Positions 16,036-25,235 of a DNA stretch of 64,000 nucleotides are shown piece after piece. The DNA is from RBG-13-51-36 sp037444365 (lineage in GTDB: Bacteria > Chloroflexota > Dehalococcoidia > GIF9 > AB-539-J10). The position numbers were made by a program, and so were the translations under genes. Numbering within the stretch: position 1 is the first letter of the stretch; every line of letters starts with the position of its first letter. The stretch covers positions 1 through 64,000 of the forward strand of contig JBBIMO010000002.1 in NCBI GenBank assembly GCA_037444365.1. The letters run 5' to 3'. The notes beneath the pieces are model-generated. The model had not been told where the DNA came from, did no database searches, and saw nothing but the letters and a program-made list of their open reading frames with translations.

Positions 16036-16097
16036 GTAGGCAGTAGTCAGCAGTCAGAATTGATCTGAAATCTGATTGCCTAAATCTGGAAACTGAA

Positions 16098-17348
16098 ATG
16101 CTTGATATTAAGCTGATTCGTGAGAAACCTGAGTTCGTTCGGGAGGCTCTGCAGAAAAGGGGAGATAGCTTTGCTCTCGATAGGATTCTGGAGATTGACG
16201 CACATTATCGAAACTCGCTCCGTCAGACCGAGGAACTCCGCGCCAAGCATAACGAAGCGAGCAAGAAGCTGGGACAGAGCAAAGAAAAGCCGCCCAAACT
16301 GATCGCCGAGATGCGCCAACTCGGAGAGCAGATATCATCGTTACAGCAGCAGACGAAGGAATCCAAGGCCGGCCTTGATTCCCTGCTGTTGGAGCTGCCC
16401 AACATCCCCCACCACAGCGTGCCTCTGGGAAAAGGCGCGCCTGATAATCTGGTAGTGCGTAGCTGGGGGAAGCCAAAGGAATTCCCCTTCAAGCCCTTGC
16501 CTCACTGGGAGTTAGGAGAAAGGCTGGGCATCATAGATTTCCAGCAAGGGGTGAAGCTCTCAGGGACCAGGTTCTATGTGCTCAAGGGACTGGGGGCACA
16601 TCTTCAGCGAGCCCTTATCTCATTTATGCTCGATGTTCACGCAGACGAGCATGGCTACAAGGAAATCTATCCTCCCTTCATGGTCAAGAGAGAGTGCATG
16701 GTCGGCTCCGGAAATCTACCTAAGTTCGGCGATAACTTGTACCACGATGAACAAGACGACTTCTGGTTCATACCTACGGCAGAAGTCCCGCTGACTAACC
16801 TGCACCGCGACGAAATACTGAGTGGCGGCAATTTGCCTATTCGGTACGTCGCCTACACGCCCTGCTTTCGCCGCGAGAAGATGTCCGCCGGCAAAGACAT
16901 CAGGGGCATCAAGCGAGGACACCAGTTTGACAAAGTGGAGCTCTACAAGGTTACCGACCCTGAGACTTCCGACGAGGAGCTGGAGAAACTGGTAGCTGAT
17001 GCCGAGGACATTTGTCGGAAGCTGGACATAGCTCATCGTGTGGTGCAACTATGCACCGGAGACCTGGGGTTTGCAGCCTGCAAAACATACGATATTGAAA
17101 TGTGGGCTCCTGGCTGCGCTGAATGGCTGGAGGTCAGTTCCTGCAGCAATTGCGGCGATTTTCAAGCCAGGCGAGCCAATATCCGCTACCGCCCTGAGGC
17201 TGGCGCCGGGACAGAGTTTGTTCACACGCTCAATGGCTCAGGACTGGCTTTGCCGCGGGTCCTTATCGCTGTGCTGGAAAACTATCAGCAACCTGATGGC
17301 ACAGTATTAATCCCCGAGGTGTTGGAGCCTTATCTGAGAGTAGCCTAG
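16098..17348 (+). CDS. serS: seryl-tRNA synthetase
   Basis: The 416-residue protein starts MLDIKLIREKPEFVREALQKRG, the standard SerRS N-terminus, followed by the tRNA-binding coiled-coil arm (about 30-105). Class II motifs: TAEVPLTNLHRDEI and PCFRREKMSAGKDIRGIKRGHQF (motif 2), and NGSGLALPRVLIAVLENYQ (motif 3). Conserved end IPEVLEPYL. Only a weak ribosome site precedes it. Likely in one transcript with lysS. Confidence 0.96.
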   Translation: MLDIKLIREKPEFVREALQKRGDSFALDRILEIDAHYRNSLRQTEELRAKHNEASKKLGQSKEKPPKLIAEMRQLGEQISSLQQQTKESKAGLDSLLLELPNIPHHSVPLGKGAPDNLVVRSWGKPKEFPFKPLPHWELGERLGIIDFQQGVKLSGTRFYVLKGLGAHLQRALISFMLDVHADEHGYKEIYPPFMVKRECMVGSGNLPKFGDNLYHDEQDDFWFIPTAEVPLTNLHRDEILSGGNLPIRYVAYTPCFRREKMSAGKDIRGIKRGHQFDKVELYKVTDPETSDEELEKLVADAEDICRKLDIAHRVVQLCTGDLGFAACKTYDIEMWAPGCAEWLEVSSCSNCGDFQARRANIRYRPEAGAGTEFVHTLNGSGLALPRVLIAVLENYQQPDGTVLIPEVLEPYLRVA

Positions 17349-17410
17349 ACACGGCGTATAGGCGCTGCGGTGCACACTATTACACTCAACAGACGAGGGA
17401 GTCTTTAGGA

Positions 17411-17442
17411 GTGCAGTGCGAGGCTTTAGCTTCGTTCTGCAC
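17411..17442 (+). other. hairpin between serS and the DUF169 gene
   Basis: An imperfect 14-bp stem-loop: GTGCAG..CGA.GC, loop TTTA, GC.TCG..CTGCAC. It lies 63 bases after the serS stop and 42 before the DUF169 start. No T-run, so either a weak terminator or a leader structure. Confidence 0.35.
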
Positions 17443-17483
17443 GACCCCGAAGGAATGCGCTACGAAAACCTGGAGGTGACATC

Positions 17484-18275
17484 ATGACAGATTGGGCTGC
17501 AAAAGCGGGAGCGCTGAACAGACTCATAAGACCCGTGACTTTCCCTATCGCGGTTAAGCTGGTCAAGAGCGCTGACGAGTTCCCGGGAAAGGCCCGCCGT
17601 CCTTCCAGGGACATGGGATTCAAGACCAATCCCTGCGTTGCTATGACGATGGCCCGCAAGTACGGCTGGACAGTGGGCATGACCTCCGATGATAACGCCT
17701 GTCTGATTGCTGCCTATACATATGGATGGAGCGAGCCCGAGCCTGAGACCAGGAAAGCTCTGATTGACTTCATGATAGCAATGAAGTACTCAGCTGGCGA
17801 GCAGGCAGCGAAGACCACGATGGAGGCTGTCGAGCAGGTCAAGCTGGGCAAGGGCAAGTGTGCCGGCGTAGTTTTTTCTCCACTGGAGAGGACAAAAGTC
17901 GACCCGGACCTGGTTATGGTGTTCTGCAATGCCGCTCAGTTGATGCGCCTGGTGCACGGAGCGACGCAGGAAACAGGTGTAGCCGTGCAGTCTATATTCA
18001 GCGGACGCGGTGGGACCTGCACTGAAGGAGTCCTGCAGACATTCAAGACCGGGAAGCCGAAGGTAGTCCTGCCGGGAAATGGCGATAGGGTCTGGGCGAT
18101 GGTGCAAGATGAGGAGATGGTTTTCACTATACCGGCGAACTGGCTTGACTCGGTGATAGGAGGGCTGGAAGCCACCCACCAGACTGGCATTCGCTACCCC
18201 ATACCGGTGGACGTGAGACACGAGCCGACGTTCCCGGGACAGCTCAAAGACGCAGCACCCAAGGTATGCAAGTAG
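17484..18275 (+). CDS. DUF169 family protein
   Basis: A 263-residue soluble protein of the DUF169 family, common in anaerobes and methanogens: LIRPVTFPIAVKLVKSADEFP near the N-terminus and conserved Cys-containing stretches (GFKTNPCVAMTMARKYGW; GRGGTCTEGVLQTF). The family is of unknown function, sometimes found with one-carbon or iron-sulfur genes. CTGGAGGTGACATC before the ATG is a strong ribosome site. Monocistronic, with a hairpin just upstream. Confidence 0.82.
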   Translation: MTDWAAKAGALNRLIRPVTFPIAVKLVKSADEFPGKARRPSRDMGFKTNPCVAMTMARKYGWTVGMTSDDNACLIAAYTYGWSEPEPETRKALIDFMIAMKYSAGEQAAKTTMEAVEQVKLGKGKCAGVVFSPLERTKVDPDLVMVFCNAAQLMRLVHGATQETGVAVQSIFSGRGGTCTEGVLQTFKTGKPKVVLPGNGDRVWAMVQDEEMVFTIPANWLDSVIGGLEATHQTGIRYPIPVDVRHEPTFPGQLKDAAPKVCK

Positions 18276-18478
18276 AGTGGCCCCTTGGGTCATTGCGGTG
18301 TCGCAATAACATGGCACTTCTGTCGTTCAGTGTGTGTGTTTGATGCGGCAAGTCACAACACAACGTTCTCAGTTGGTGCGCTGAAGTAACAATACGGGTT
18401 TCCCTGCAATTCAGGAGGTTGCACAGCAGTCAGGAGTGTTAAGTAACAAAGAGATGGTCTGTCTAGTCACCCCGGGGT

Positions 18479-18508
18479 TTGCACAATGAACACTGATTTG
18501 TGTATGAT
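18479..18508 (+). promoter_or_regulatory. probable sigma-70 type promoter
   Basis: TTGCAC, 18 bases, TATGAT, 36 bases before the TTG start of the Yip1-like gene. Confidence 0.5.
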
Positions 18509-18544
18509 TAGCGCAAACGTAGGATAAATAAAGGAGGCAAGGAA

Positions 18545-19108
18545 TTGGTAGCATCAAGTTCTCTTATTAACAGAATGATTCGAGCTGCTAGACTGGACGT
18601 CAATCTTTACGAAGAGGTGGAGGCTGATACTACAGCCAATAAACAAGCTCTGCTTGCTGTAGTTGTTGTCAGTCTGCTAAGCGGCATTGGCAGTGGCATA
18701 GGAGGGCTGGTCACAAAGGGTGGATTGTGGTTCATCTGGGGTTTGCTCATAGGATTGGCCAGCTCCATAGTCGGATGGCTTGCCTGGTCTTTGGTGACTT
18801 ATGTTATTGGAACCAAGTTATTCAAGACTGCGCAGACTTCAGCTACATGGGGAGAGCTGCTCCGCACCATAGGCTTCTCCAATTCCCCCGGGGCTCTCCG
18901 GTTCTTCTCGTTTGTTCCTTTTCTAGGAGGTATTATTGCTCTAGGTGCATCGGTGTGGTCTCTGATTGCTGGTGTGATTGCTGTTAGACAGGCACTGGAT
19001 TTCTCTACTGGCCGTGCAATCCTCACTTGCATCGTGGGTTGGATCATCTACATGGTCATCACATTCCTGGTCAGAATTCTGTTCCTGGGTGCGGGGGCGA
19101 TTTTCTGA
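18545..19108 (+). CDS. Yip1-domain membrane protein
   Basis: TTG start behind AAAGGAGGCAAGG. The 187-residue product has a short cytoplasmic N-terminus (NRMIRAARLDVNLYEEVEAD) typical of bacterial Yip1 proteins and four to five membrane helices (about 35-55, 58-85, 115-140, 155-180), with the TWGELLRTIGFSNSPGAL loop characteristic of the family. Function in bacteria is unknown. It has its own promoter-like sequence and is convergent with the next gene. Confidence 0.75.
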   Translation: MVASSSLINRMIRAARLDVNLYEEVEADTTANKQALLAVVVVSLLSGIGSGIGGLVTKGGLWFIWGLLIGLASSIVGWLAWSLVTYVIGTKLFKTAQTSATWGELLRTIGFSNSPGALRFFSFVPFLGGIIALGASVWSLIAGVIAVRQALDFSTGRAILTCIVGWIIYMVITFLVRILFLGAGAIF

Positions 19109-19190
19109 CAGTACCGAGAGTAAGCATTGTGACTTGGTGTACAGTCAGCTCCTCTCTGTTGCTTGTCTCATACAGGGTCACGCGGCTGGC

Positions 19191-19670
19191 TTAGTCTCTT
19201 GTCGCTATTGATTTCAGGTATTCTATGTAGCCAAGAGGGAAGCCATATCTTTCCGCATTCCGGATTACTAACTGGAGATACTCCCTGGTAGGGGGCTGAT
19301 GCTCAGGTGCTTCCCGGCGTTTTATTACCTTGTAGGTCGTGACATCTCGTATCGTCGTTCCATCGAACGTTTCTACGTCAACATGAATCTCCTGGTAGCA
19401 ATGGGGGCAGCCCTCTTTCTTCCTTATAGCATCAAGGTCGTTTTCCTCCACGTCCAACAGTAGTCCATAAACGGAATCCTCTGCAGACTTCATTATGTTT
19501 GCAACGCCACCACTTCTCGTTCTGGAAAAGCAGTTGAAAGCAAGTCTGTAGTGAGGTAGCTTTGCAGGGAGTTCACCTTGACTCTTGATCAAGGGTATGC
19601 CCCTTTGACTGCACCACTTATTCAGGTCGTCCCTGTCCATGTTTGAGCCGTATGCAAAGTACTTGTTCAT
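19191..19670 (-). CDS. gamma-glutamylcyclotransferase-like protein
   Basis: The 159-residue protein opens with YFAYGSNMD, the nucleotide-like YGSN motif of the GGCT fold, and has LDAIRKKEGC with the candidate catalytic Glu. GGCT proteins release 5-oxoproline from gamma-glutamyl peptides, and similar folds act in other amine-transfer reactions, so the substrate is uncertain. GAGG before the ATG. It stands alone between convergent Yip1 and the YraN-like gene. Confidence 0.8.
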   Translation of the reverse strand: MNKYFAYGSNMDRDDLNKWCSQRGIPLIKSQGELPAKLPHYRLAFNCFSRTRSGGVANIMKSAEDSVYGLLLDVEENDLDAIRKKEGCPHCYQEIHVDVETFDGTTIRDVTTYKVIKRREAPEHQPPTREYLQLVIRNAERYGFPLGYIEYLKSIATRD

Positions 19671-19840
19671 GTTGTGTCCTCCTCTGCCTCATCTGCGATC
19701 CATGCCAAATCCTGCACCCATGTTTTGAAGCGAGTCAGCGCTTTGACTTTTCTCATGCTTGTGACGACATTCAGATACCCTGTAGGAAGTCCGCATTGTA
19801 AATTCGTTCTAGATATGAGCTTCGATCTGACATATAGTAG

Positions 19841-20221
19841 CTAGCAATTGAACCGGGGACTCTGCTCGATGGCGTTTTCGATGAGCTCGATACGGTTGGC
19901 TTTGCCCTTGTCATCCAGTTCAACCGCTACGACATCTATGCGCCATTCGGATGGCGGTTTTTGATGGGTGCTGACATAGGTCAGGGCTGAGGCGATGAGT
20001 TTCTCCTTTTTGGCCTGTGTTATTGACTCCTCAGGAGTGCCGAAGTCCAGACTGCTCTTGGTGCGGACCTCGACAAAGACCAGATAGTCCTTCTGCTGGG
20101 CAATGATATCAATCTCTCCGTGATGGCAACGAAAACCCGTCTCGCGAATCCGGTAGCCCCGCTTTCTGAGGAATTTCTGGGCTGCTTTCTCCCCCAGCTT
20201 ACCAACTTCCTTGCGGTCCAT
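19841..20221 (-). CDS. YraN family (UPF0102) endonuclease-fold protein
   Basis: The ATG at 20221 is preceded by AAGGATCAGGT and gives the standard 126-residue length; in-frame codons further upstream fall in non-coding repeat-like DNA. Family marks: GKLGEKAAQKFLRKRGY, then GEIDIIAQQKDYLVFVEVRTK, with the Holliday-junction-resolvase-type ID..E.K residues. Usually found close to rnhB, as here (rnhB is 0.8 kb upstream). Biological role unsettled. Confidence 0.88.
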   Translation of the reverse strand: MDRKEVGKLGEKAAQKFLRKRGYRIRETGFRCHHGEIDIIAQQKDYLVFVEVRTKSSLDFGTPEESITQAKKEKLIASALTYVSTHQKPPSEWRIDVVAVELDDKGKANRIELIENAIEQSPRFNC

Positions 20222-20379
20222 TACCTGATCCTTCGACAAGCTCTTGCTCCTCTCCCATCTAGGGGGAAAAGAGTTGACTTGCCGCAACTCGCCTCCATCT
20301 AGAGGCAATGTCAGTCGCGTTACTTGCCACCTCAGTGAAGTCCGATGATTTGCCCAGCAACTCCTGAGGACTTGATGCC

Positions 20380-20814
20380 TCACATCTCCAAGCGTTGGGG
20401 GCTTGCCATGGGGATGAGCAGATGTAACTCAGATTGGCTGCGATAGTATTCCAGCGCATATCCATCTGGGTCCATCGGGAAGTCTCGCATGAGTTCGCCG
20501 AATATCTGCCCAATCTGATCCTTATGGTTTGTCCAGTCCAATAGCTTGGCCCTGGCATATTTGCCGCCCTTAATCGTCATAGTGGGGAGCCCGAGCGCCT
20601 GGACCTCTCCCTCGCCTGTAGGCACGACGCCAGCAAAATACGCCAGTTGTGACCCTTCGCAGCGCGATACGCCGTAGAACTTGCGGCCCCTGAGTGAGGA
20701 AAGCTTCGACTCAAGTCTGTCCCACGCTGCCTGGACTCCGCTGGGGAACTCATCGGCACGGCTGACTATCAACCTTATGTCTGGCAAATCTATGATCGTC
20801 GCCTTGTATGGCAT
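20380..20814 (-). CDS. GyrI-like effector-binding domain protein
   Basis: The start ATG at 20814 sits behind AAGGAGGCTGCAC; the longer frame upstream is not supported. The 144-residue protein looks like a free-standing GyrI-like small-molecule binding domain: VSRCEGSQLAYFAGVVPTGE, then LPTMTIKGGKYARAKLLDW and a final LHLLIPM. Such domains bind drugs or metabolites in AraC/BmrR regulators but occur alone as well. Ligand unknown. It lies between rnhB and the YraN-like gene, with 150-220-base gaps on both sides. Confidence 0.65.
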   Translation of the reverse strand: MPYKATIIDLPDIRLIVSRADEFPSGVQAAWDRLESKLSSLRGRKFYGVSRCEGSQLAYFAGVVPTGEGEVQALGLPTMTIKGGKYARAKLLDWTNHKDQIGQIFGELMRDFPMDPDGYALEYYRSQSELHLLIPMASPQRLEM

Positions 20815-21033
20815 GTGCAGCCTCCTTGTGGTCGGATGTGTGATATGCTTCTCCTTCTGAGTCAATCATATCACCGCCTGATTGCCAAAGGAAGACATCT
20901 GCGAACGGGTGAGTTCCTGGCAAGAAATGCTATCCGCTGTGCCCGGTTTGTCTTCGACCTTACTGGGTGGCCAGACCAAGCCGTAGACGGTTGAATACGT
21001 CCTATCTGGTTTGTTGGTTCATTGGTTGACTGT

Positions 21034-21786
21034 TCACGGAGTATGTCCTGAATGAGACTCTTCCCGTCCACTTGGTTCAGGGTCAGAATGACACGAAGGA
21101 GAAGGGTCGGGAGGGAATGGGAACGGCTTAGAGTGGTCGGTACTTGAATGACGAGAGGCTTGGTCCGCGATTATGTTCCTGACAGGGGCAAAGTATAGAC
21201 GGTGAATTGGCGAGGGCCCGAGTTTTCGCAGACAGGATATGTGCTCTGCTGTTCCATAGCCTTTATGCTGGGCAAATCCATAGCCGGGATAGATTTGGTC
21301 AAATCCCGCCATCATACGGTCTCTGGTGACCTTGGCTACGATAGAAGCACAGGCAATGGAGAGACATAATTTGTCGCCTCTGGTTATCCCTCTCTGAGGG
21401 ATGGGGCATTGAGACAAAGTCACTCTATCAATGATGAGGAAGTGCGGTTGTCTGGGCAGTTCTTCCACCGCCTGCATCATTGCCAGCCTGGTTGCCTTGA
21501 GGATATTGATGGAGTCAATCACTTGAGAGGGAACGATGCCAATGCCCACAGCCACGGCCTCCTTGGTAATCAACTCGAAGAGGGATTCCCGCTTGCCGGA
21601 GGTTAATTCCTTGCTATCCCGGACCAGCTCAAACCAGGGCAAATTGGCTGGGTAGGGTAGGATAACAGCGCCAGCTACTACCGGGCCGGCCAGAGCCCCC
21701 CGCCCGACTTCGTCTATGCCAGCGATGAGCTCGTAGCCCTGGGATTTGAGCTCGTTTTCGTGATAGAAGTTTGGAAACTGAGGCAT
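21034..21786 (-). CDS. rnhB: ribonuclease HII
   Basis: The RNase HII active site is clear: AGIDEVGRGALAGPVVAGAV (Asp-Glu pair), DSKELTSGKRE, LIIDRVTL and SIACASIVAKVTRDR. It cleaves RNA of RNA-DNA hybrids, including single ribonucleotides. I prefer ATG 21786 (MPQFPNFYHENELKSQG) over 21810, because the extra codons lie in repeat-like intergenic DNA. After the normal end near NIIADQ there is a 40-residue Ser/Pro/His-rich tail that reads through a dispersed intergenic repeat and is probably not functional. Confidence 0.93.
   Translation of the reverse strand: MPQFPNFYHENELKSQGYELIAGIDEVGRGALAGPVVAGAVILPYPANLPWFELVRDSKELTSGKRESLFELITKEAVAVGIGIVPSQVIDSINILKATRLAMMQAVEELPRQPHFLIIDRVTLSQCPIPQRGITRGDKLCLSIACASIVAKVTRDRMMAGFDQIYPGYGFAQHKGYGTAEHISCLRKLGPSPIHRLYFAPVRNIIADQASRHSSTDHSKPFPFPPDPSPSCHSDPEPSGREESHSGHTP
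21055..21108. repeat. imperfect intergenic-type repeat inside the rnhB 3' end
   Basis: GAGACTCTTC ... CAGAATGACA is the form of a dispersed GA-ATTCTTC/AGAATGACA palindrome known from many bacterial genomes. Here it codes for the Ser/His-rich tail of RNase HII. Confidence 0.35.
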
Positions 21787-21880
21787 GTCTTTCTCAAAAT
21801 CAGAATTCAAAAGTCAGAAATCGAAAGGGCAACCCAAAATGCAGAACCTTTGACCTTTGCTCTGTCATTTTGCACTTTCA
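21787..21880. repeat. AAATCC-type intergenic repeat, copy 1
   Basis: A-rich left half (AAATCAGAATTCAAAAGTC..) and T-rich right half (TTGACCTTTGCTCTGTCATTTTGCACTTT), together an imperfect palindrome. Shares vocabulary with copies at 26140, 35170, 36412 and 48980. Confidence 0.4.
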
Positions 21881-22918
21881 TCTTTCCGTTTGATACATAG
21901 TCCCGCCTCCCAGCACCTCATCACCATTATAGAACACGATGGCCTGCCCCGGGGTTACCGCCTTTTGTGGCTGAGTGAACTGAACATCTACGGAGTCATT
22001 ACTCAAAAACAGAATAGCTTCTGCTTCTTTTGACTTATAGCGTATCTTGGCCCTGGCTGTAATGGGCTCCACCGGTGACTTGCCTGATATCCAGTTCAGT
22101 TTTCGGGCGGTAAGCGCCTGGCTGTAGAGTTCCTTCTCAGGACCGAGTACAATTCTATTGCTTTCAGGCTCTATCCTTATGACGTAGAGTGGCTTTCCAG
22201 TGGATACACCTATGCCATGCCTCTGCCCGATGGTATAGAAGGCTATTCCCCGGTGCTGACCTAACTTCATTCCCTGGGTATCTACAGCATCACCAGTCGG
22301 AGTGGGAAACCTCTGGCTGAGAAAGGCGCCATGGTTCTTCTGAGAAATGAAGCAAATGTCCTGGCTGGATTTGATGGCTGTGGGCAATCCCGCCTGCTTA
22401 GCTATCTGTTTAACTTCGTCTCTGGTATACCTGCCTAAAGGAAATAGGACATGCTCGAGCCTTTCCTGAGTTAGAGTATAAAGAAAGTAGGATTGATCTC
22501 TACTGGTGTCTGCTGCCTTAAGCAGGCGATGGCCATCACGGGAATGCTCTACTCTGACGTAATGTCCTGTAGCCAGATAGTCAGCGCCCAGTGAGAGCGC
22601 CTGTTCGAGGAGGATGCCGAACTTGACATAATGGTTGCAGGCGACGCAGGGATTGGGAGTCCGCCCTTGCTGGTATTCCCGGCAGAAATAGTTAACTACA
22701 CGGGACTCAAATTCCTTCTGCAGGTCAAGCTCGTGGTAGGGAATGTTCAGGATGCGGCAGATATCTGCTGCCCGCTGTGCCTGGTCGTCGAACGAGGGAG
22801 AGTCCCAGAGGCGCATGTGGATGCCTATCACCTCATAGGCGGCTTCTTTGAGCAACAGGGCGGCCACGGAGGAATCCACGCCTCCGCTCAACGCCACAGC
22901 CACTTTTCTTTTGGGCAT
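21878..22918 (-). CDS. mnmA: tRNA-specific 2-thiouridylase
   Basis: The P-loop of the PP-loop ATPase family, VALSGGVDSSVAALLL, opens the protein when ATG 22918 is used (346 residues, normal). The two catalytic cysteines are in NPCVACNHYVKFG and SSQDICFI. The enzyme adds sulfur to U34 of tRNA-Lys, -Glu and -Gln. No clear ribosome site precedes the ATG, and the in-frame codons upstream fall in repeat DNA. It lies downstream of tmk and upstream of rnhB in a minus-strand housekeeping run. Confidence 0.94.
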   Translation of the reverse strand: MPKRKVAVALSGGVDSSVAALLLKEAAYEVIGIHMRLWDSPSFDDQAQRAADICRILNIPYHELDLQKEFESRVVNYFCREYQQGRTPNPCVACNHYVKFGILLEQALSLGADYLATGHYVRVEHSRDGHRLLKAADTSRDQSYFLYTLTQERLEHVLFPLGRYTRDEVKQIAKQAGLPTAIKSSQDICFISQKNHGAFLSQRFPTPTGDAVDTQGMKLGQHRGIAFYTIGQRHGIGVSTGKPLYVIRIEPESNRIVLGPEKELYSQALTARKLNWISGKSPVEPITARAKIRYKSKEAEAILFLSNDSVDVQFTQPQKAVTPGQAIVFYNGDEVLGGGTMYQTER

Positions 22919-22956
22919 AGGTGCTGTATAAGTATATCCCACGACGTGAATGGTGA

Positions 22957-23015
22957 CGAGATTGCTTCGTCGTCCCGATTTCATGGGAACTCCTCGCAAT
23001 GACGAGGAGGAAGTT
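22957..23015. repeat. GAGATTGCTTCGTCG / CTCGCAATGACGA imperfect palindrome
   Basis: Two arms around about 20 bases, similar to dispersed elements in other Chloroflexota and in many metagenomic genomes. Lies in the tmk-mnmA gap; could act as an mRNA structure. Confidence 0.4.
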
Positions 23016-23180
23016 AATAGCCGCCTCGTTTCTTCCACACTCTCACCTTAGTCCTTTCCCGTCAAGGCAGAGTAGAATTGACTTGTCCCGGTATGTCTCT
23101 CATCAATGTAGAAGGAATTCCAAAGTTCTGAATTCCTTGCTCCCCCGGCGGGAGGGACTCGGATGGAGGGGGGATTCAGT

Positions 23181-23804
23181 TCACAATGAACAAGTAGGCA
23201 ACAGCTGGCTCACTTTATGCCAGACAATTTCAGCAACTTGCTCTTTGGGCAAAGAGGCGTCTATCACCAGCCAGCGGTCAGTCTCAGCAGCGGCCATTTT
23301 TTGGTATCCCTCCCTCACACGCCGATGGAACGACAAATCCTCTAGCTCAAAGCGGTCTTTCAAGCTTCGCTTGCGTGCCAGTCCCTGCTCGGGTGAAATA
23401 TCCAGGAAGATTACGAGGTCGGGATTGAGATTCCCTGTTGCCAAACCATTGATCTTCTCCACCATAGCTAGATTGAGTCCTCGCCCGTAGCCTTGATAGA
23501 CAAGAGTGGAGTGAGTGAAACGGTCACAGATAACGACCTTGCCTTCTTTCAAGGCAGGACGGATTACCTCAGCTATCAACTGGGCGCGGGAAGCGGCGAA
23601 CAGAAACAGCTCAGCCTCGGGGGAAATAGAAGAGCCCCCTTTCCTCTTAACCACTTTCCTTAACTCATCACCCAGAGACGTGCCTCCCGGCTCATGAGTC
23701 AACACCACAGGGATGCTTTGCTGCTCAAGCCTTCTCAGCAGCAGCCGGGATTGGGTGCTTTTGCCACAGCCTTCGCCACCCTCAAAGGTGATGAACAGAC
23801 CCAA
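23181..23804 (-). CDS. tmk: thymidylate kinase
   Basis: The 207-residue protein starts GLFITFEGGEGCGKSTQSRLL, with the TMK P-loop, then the DRFTHSTLVYQGYGRGL motif (DR[YFH] with substrate contacts) and a LID region with Arg residues (GLARKRSLKDRF). It phosphorylates dTMP. It begins three bases after the stop of the Ycf45-like ATPase gene, so they are in one operon. Confidence 0.95.
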   Translation of the reverse strand: MGLFITFEGGEGCGKSTQSRLLLRRLEQQSIPVVLTHEPGGTSLGDELRKVVKRKGGSSISPEAELFLFAASRAQLIAEVIRPALKEGKVVICDRFTHSTLVYQGYGRGLNLAMVEKINGLATGNLNPDLVIFLDISPEQGLARKRSLKDRFELEDLSFHRRVREGYQKMAAAETDRWLVIDASLPKEQVAEIVWHKVSQLLPTCSL

Positions 23805-23807
23805 GGA

Positions 23808-25211
23808 TTACCTCGATTTCCTTCTGCCGCCCGATTCCCAGCGCTGGTTACCAGAGTTGAAACCGCGGCGTCCAGCCAGGATTCGCTGTAGATTGTGGAC
23901 GTAGGTAGATTGCGCCTCATGGGGATAGAGGGCGTCCAGGCAGTGCTTCATTTGAGCGGCATTATTGCTTTTGAGAACATAAATTGGTATACCCAGCGCT
24001 TCGGCATCCCGTATCTTCTGTGGCTTACGGCGATAATAGCTCCGAGTCGTGAGGAAGATGTCGGCTTGTCTAAGATCAGCGACGACTCTCAGCTCTTTTC
24101 GCCCCTCCTTGGCAACTTGTTCCAATCGAGACCGATTAGCGCCAAAGAGGTAGAACCGCTGCGTTTTCTGCGGCTGCTTCTCCTCCTTGCCCTCCCATGT
24201 CAGAGGGGAAGTTATCGCCTCCTTCTTCACCTCACCATCTTCATCCATCGAGCGCACTTCGGCTTTTGGGGGTTGCCCATGCAAGAGAGCATCAACGGCC
24301 TCGGTCACGCTGGGATGCACGGTTACCTTGTAGTAATCTACAATTTCCACCACTATATCAAAGGTCGGCGGAGCCTTACGCTCCAGGATAGATTTCTGCG
24401 TATGCCGTCGCCTGGCCTCTTCGTCTCCTAGGGTAACCGTCTGGACGCCGCCGATAAGGTCAGACAGCGTAGGATTCATTATCAGGTTTTCCAGAGTGTT
24501 GCCATGTGCCGTGCCTACTAATTGCACTCCACGTTCAGCGATAGTTCGCGCTGCTTTGGCTTCGAGTTCAGTGCCTATTTCGTCAATGATAATAACCTCA
24601 GGCATGTGATTTTCCACCGCTTCAATCATTACGGCATGTTGTTCAGCGGGAGCAGCTACCTGCATTCGCCGGGCATGCCCGATGGCGGGATGAGGAATGT
24701 CGCCATCCCCGGCAATTTCGTTGGAGGTGTCAATCACGATAACCCTTTTCTTGAAATCATCAGCCAGCACTCGAGCCACTTCTCGCAACATAGTGGTTTT
24801 GCCTATGCCCGGCCGTCCCAGCAGCAGGACGTTTTTGCCCGATTCGATAAGGTCTTGAATCATTCCTACGGTGCCAAACACAGCCCTGCCCACCCGACAG
24901 GTCAAGCCAATTATGTAGCCGTTTCTATTACGTATGGCTGAGATGCGGTGAAGGGTGTGGTTGATGCCGGCGCGATTGTCTCCGCTGAACTCGCCAATGC
25001 GTGATACCACATAATCAATATCGGACTGGCTCACCTCTTTGGAGTTGAGGACCAATTCCCTGTGAGGAAAGCGAGCTTCGGGGAGACGCCCTAAGTCTAA
25101 GACTACCTCTAGCAGTTCGCTGTGATCGGGCTGCTGGTAAAGAGGCTCACGGATATGGAGTGGAAAGATATCAAGCAGCGCATCTAAGTCGTCAGTGACT
25201 ACCCTTCGCAT
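23808..25211 (-). CDS. Ycf45/SpoIIIAA-like AAA ATPase (R3H-associated)
   Basis: The 467-residue protein has an N-terminal domain, then Walker A GRPGIGKTTMLREVARVLAD (about 146-165), Walker B PEVIIIDEIGTELEA, and the AHGNTLENLIMNPTLSDLIGG segment, all typical of the cyanobacterial/plastid Ycf45 group related to SpoIIIAA and often described as R3H-domain ATPases. A second part (about 345-445) resembles a small alpha/beta domain; I do not see a clear R3H motif. Nucleic-acid binding is suggested for the family but the function is not established. It sits between pdxS (24 bases) and tmk (3 bases). Confidence 0.82.
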   Translation of the reverse strand: MRRVVTDDLDALLDIFPLHIREPLYQQPDHSELLEVVLDLGRLPEARFPHRELVLNSKEVSQSDIDYVVSRIGEFSGDNRAGINHTLHRISAIRNRNGYIIGLTCRVGRAVFGTVGMIQDLIESGKNVLLLGRPGIGKTTMLREVARVLADDFKKRVIVIDTSNEIAGDGDIPHPAIGHARRMQVAAPAEQHAVMIEAVENHMPEVIIIDEIGTELEAKAARTIAERGVQLVGTAHGNTLENLIMNPTLSDLIGGVQTVTLGDEEARRRHTQKSILERKAPPTFDIVVEIVDYYKVTVHPSVTEAVDALLHGQPPKAEVRSMDEDGEVKKEAITSPLTWEGKEEKQPQKTQRFYLFGANRSRLEQVAKEGRKELRVVADLRQADIFLTTRSYYRRKPQKIRDAEALGIPIYVLKSNNAAQMKHCLDALYPHEAQSTYVHNLQRILAGRRGFNSGNQRWESGGRRKSR

Positions 25212-25235
25212 CCTGTGACAATACCTTTTTTCGCC

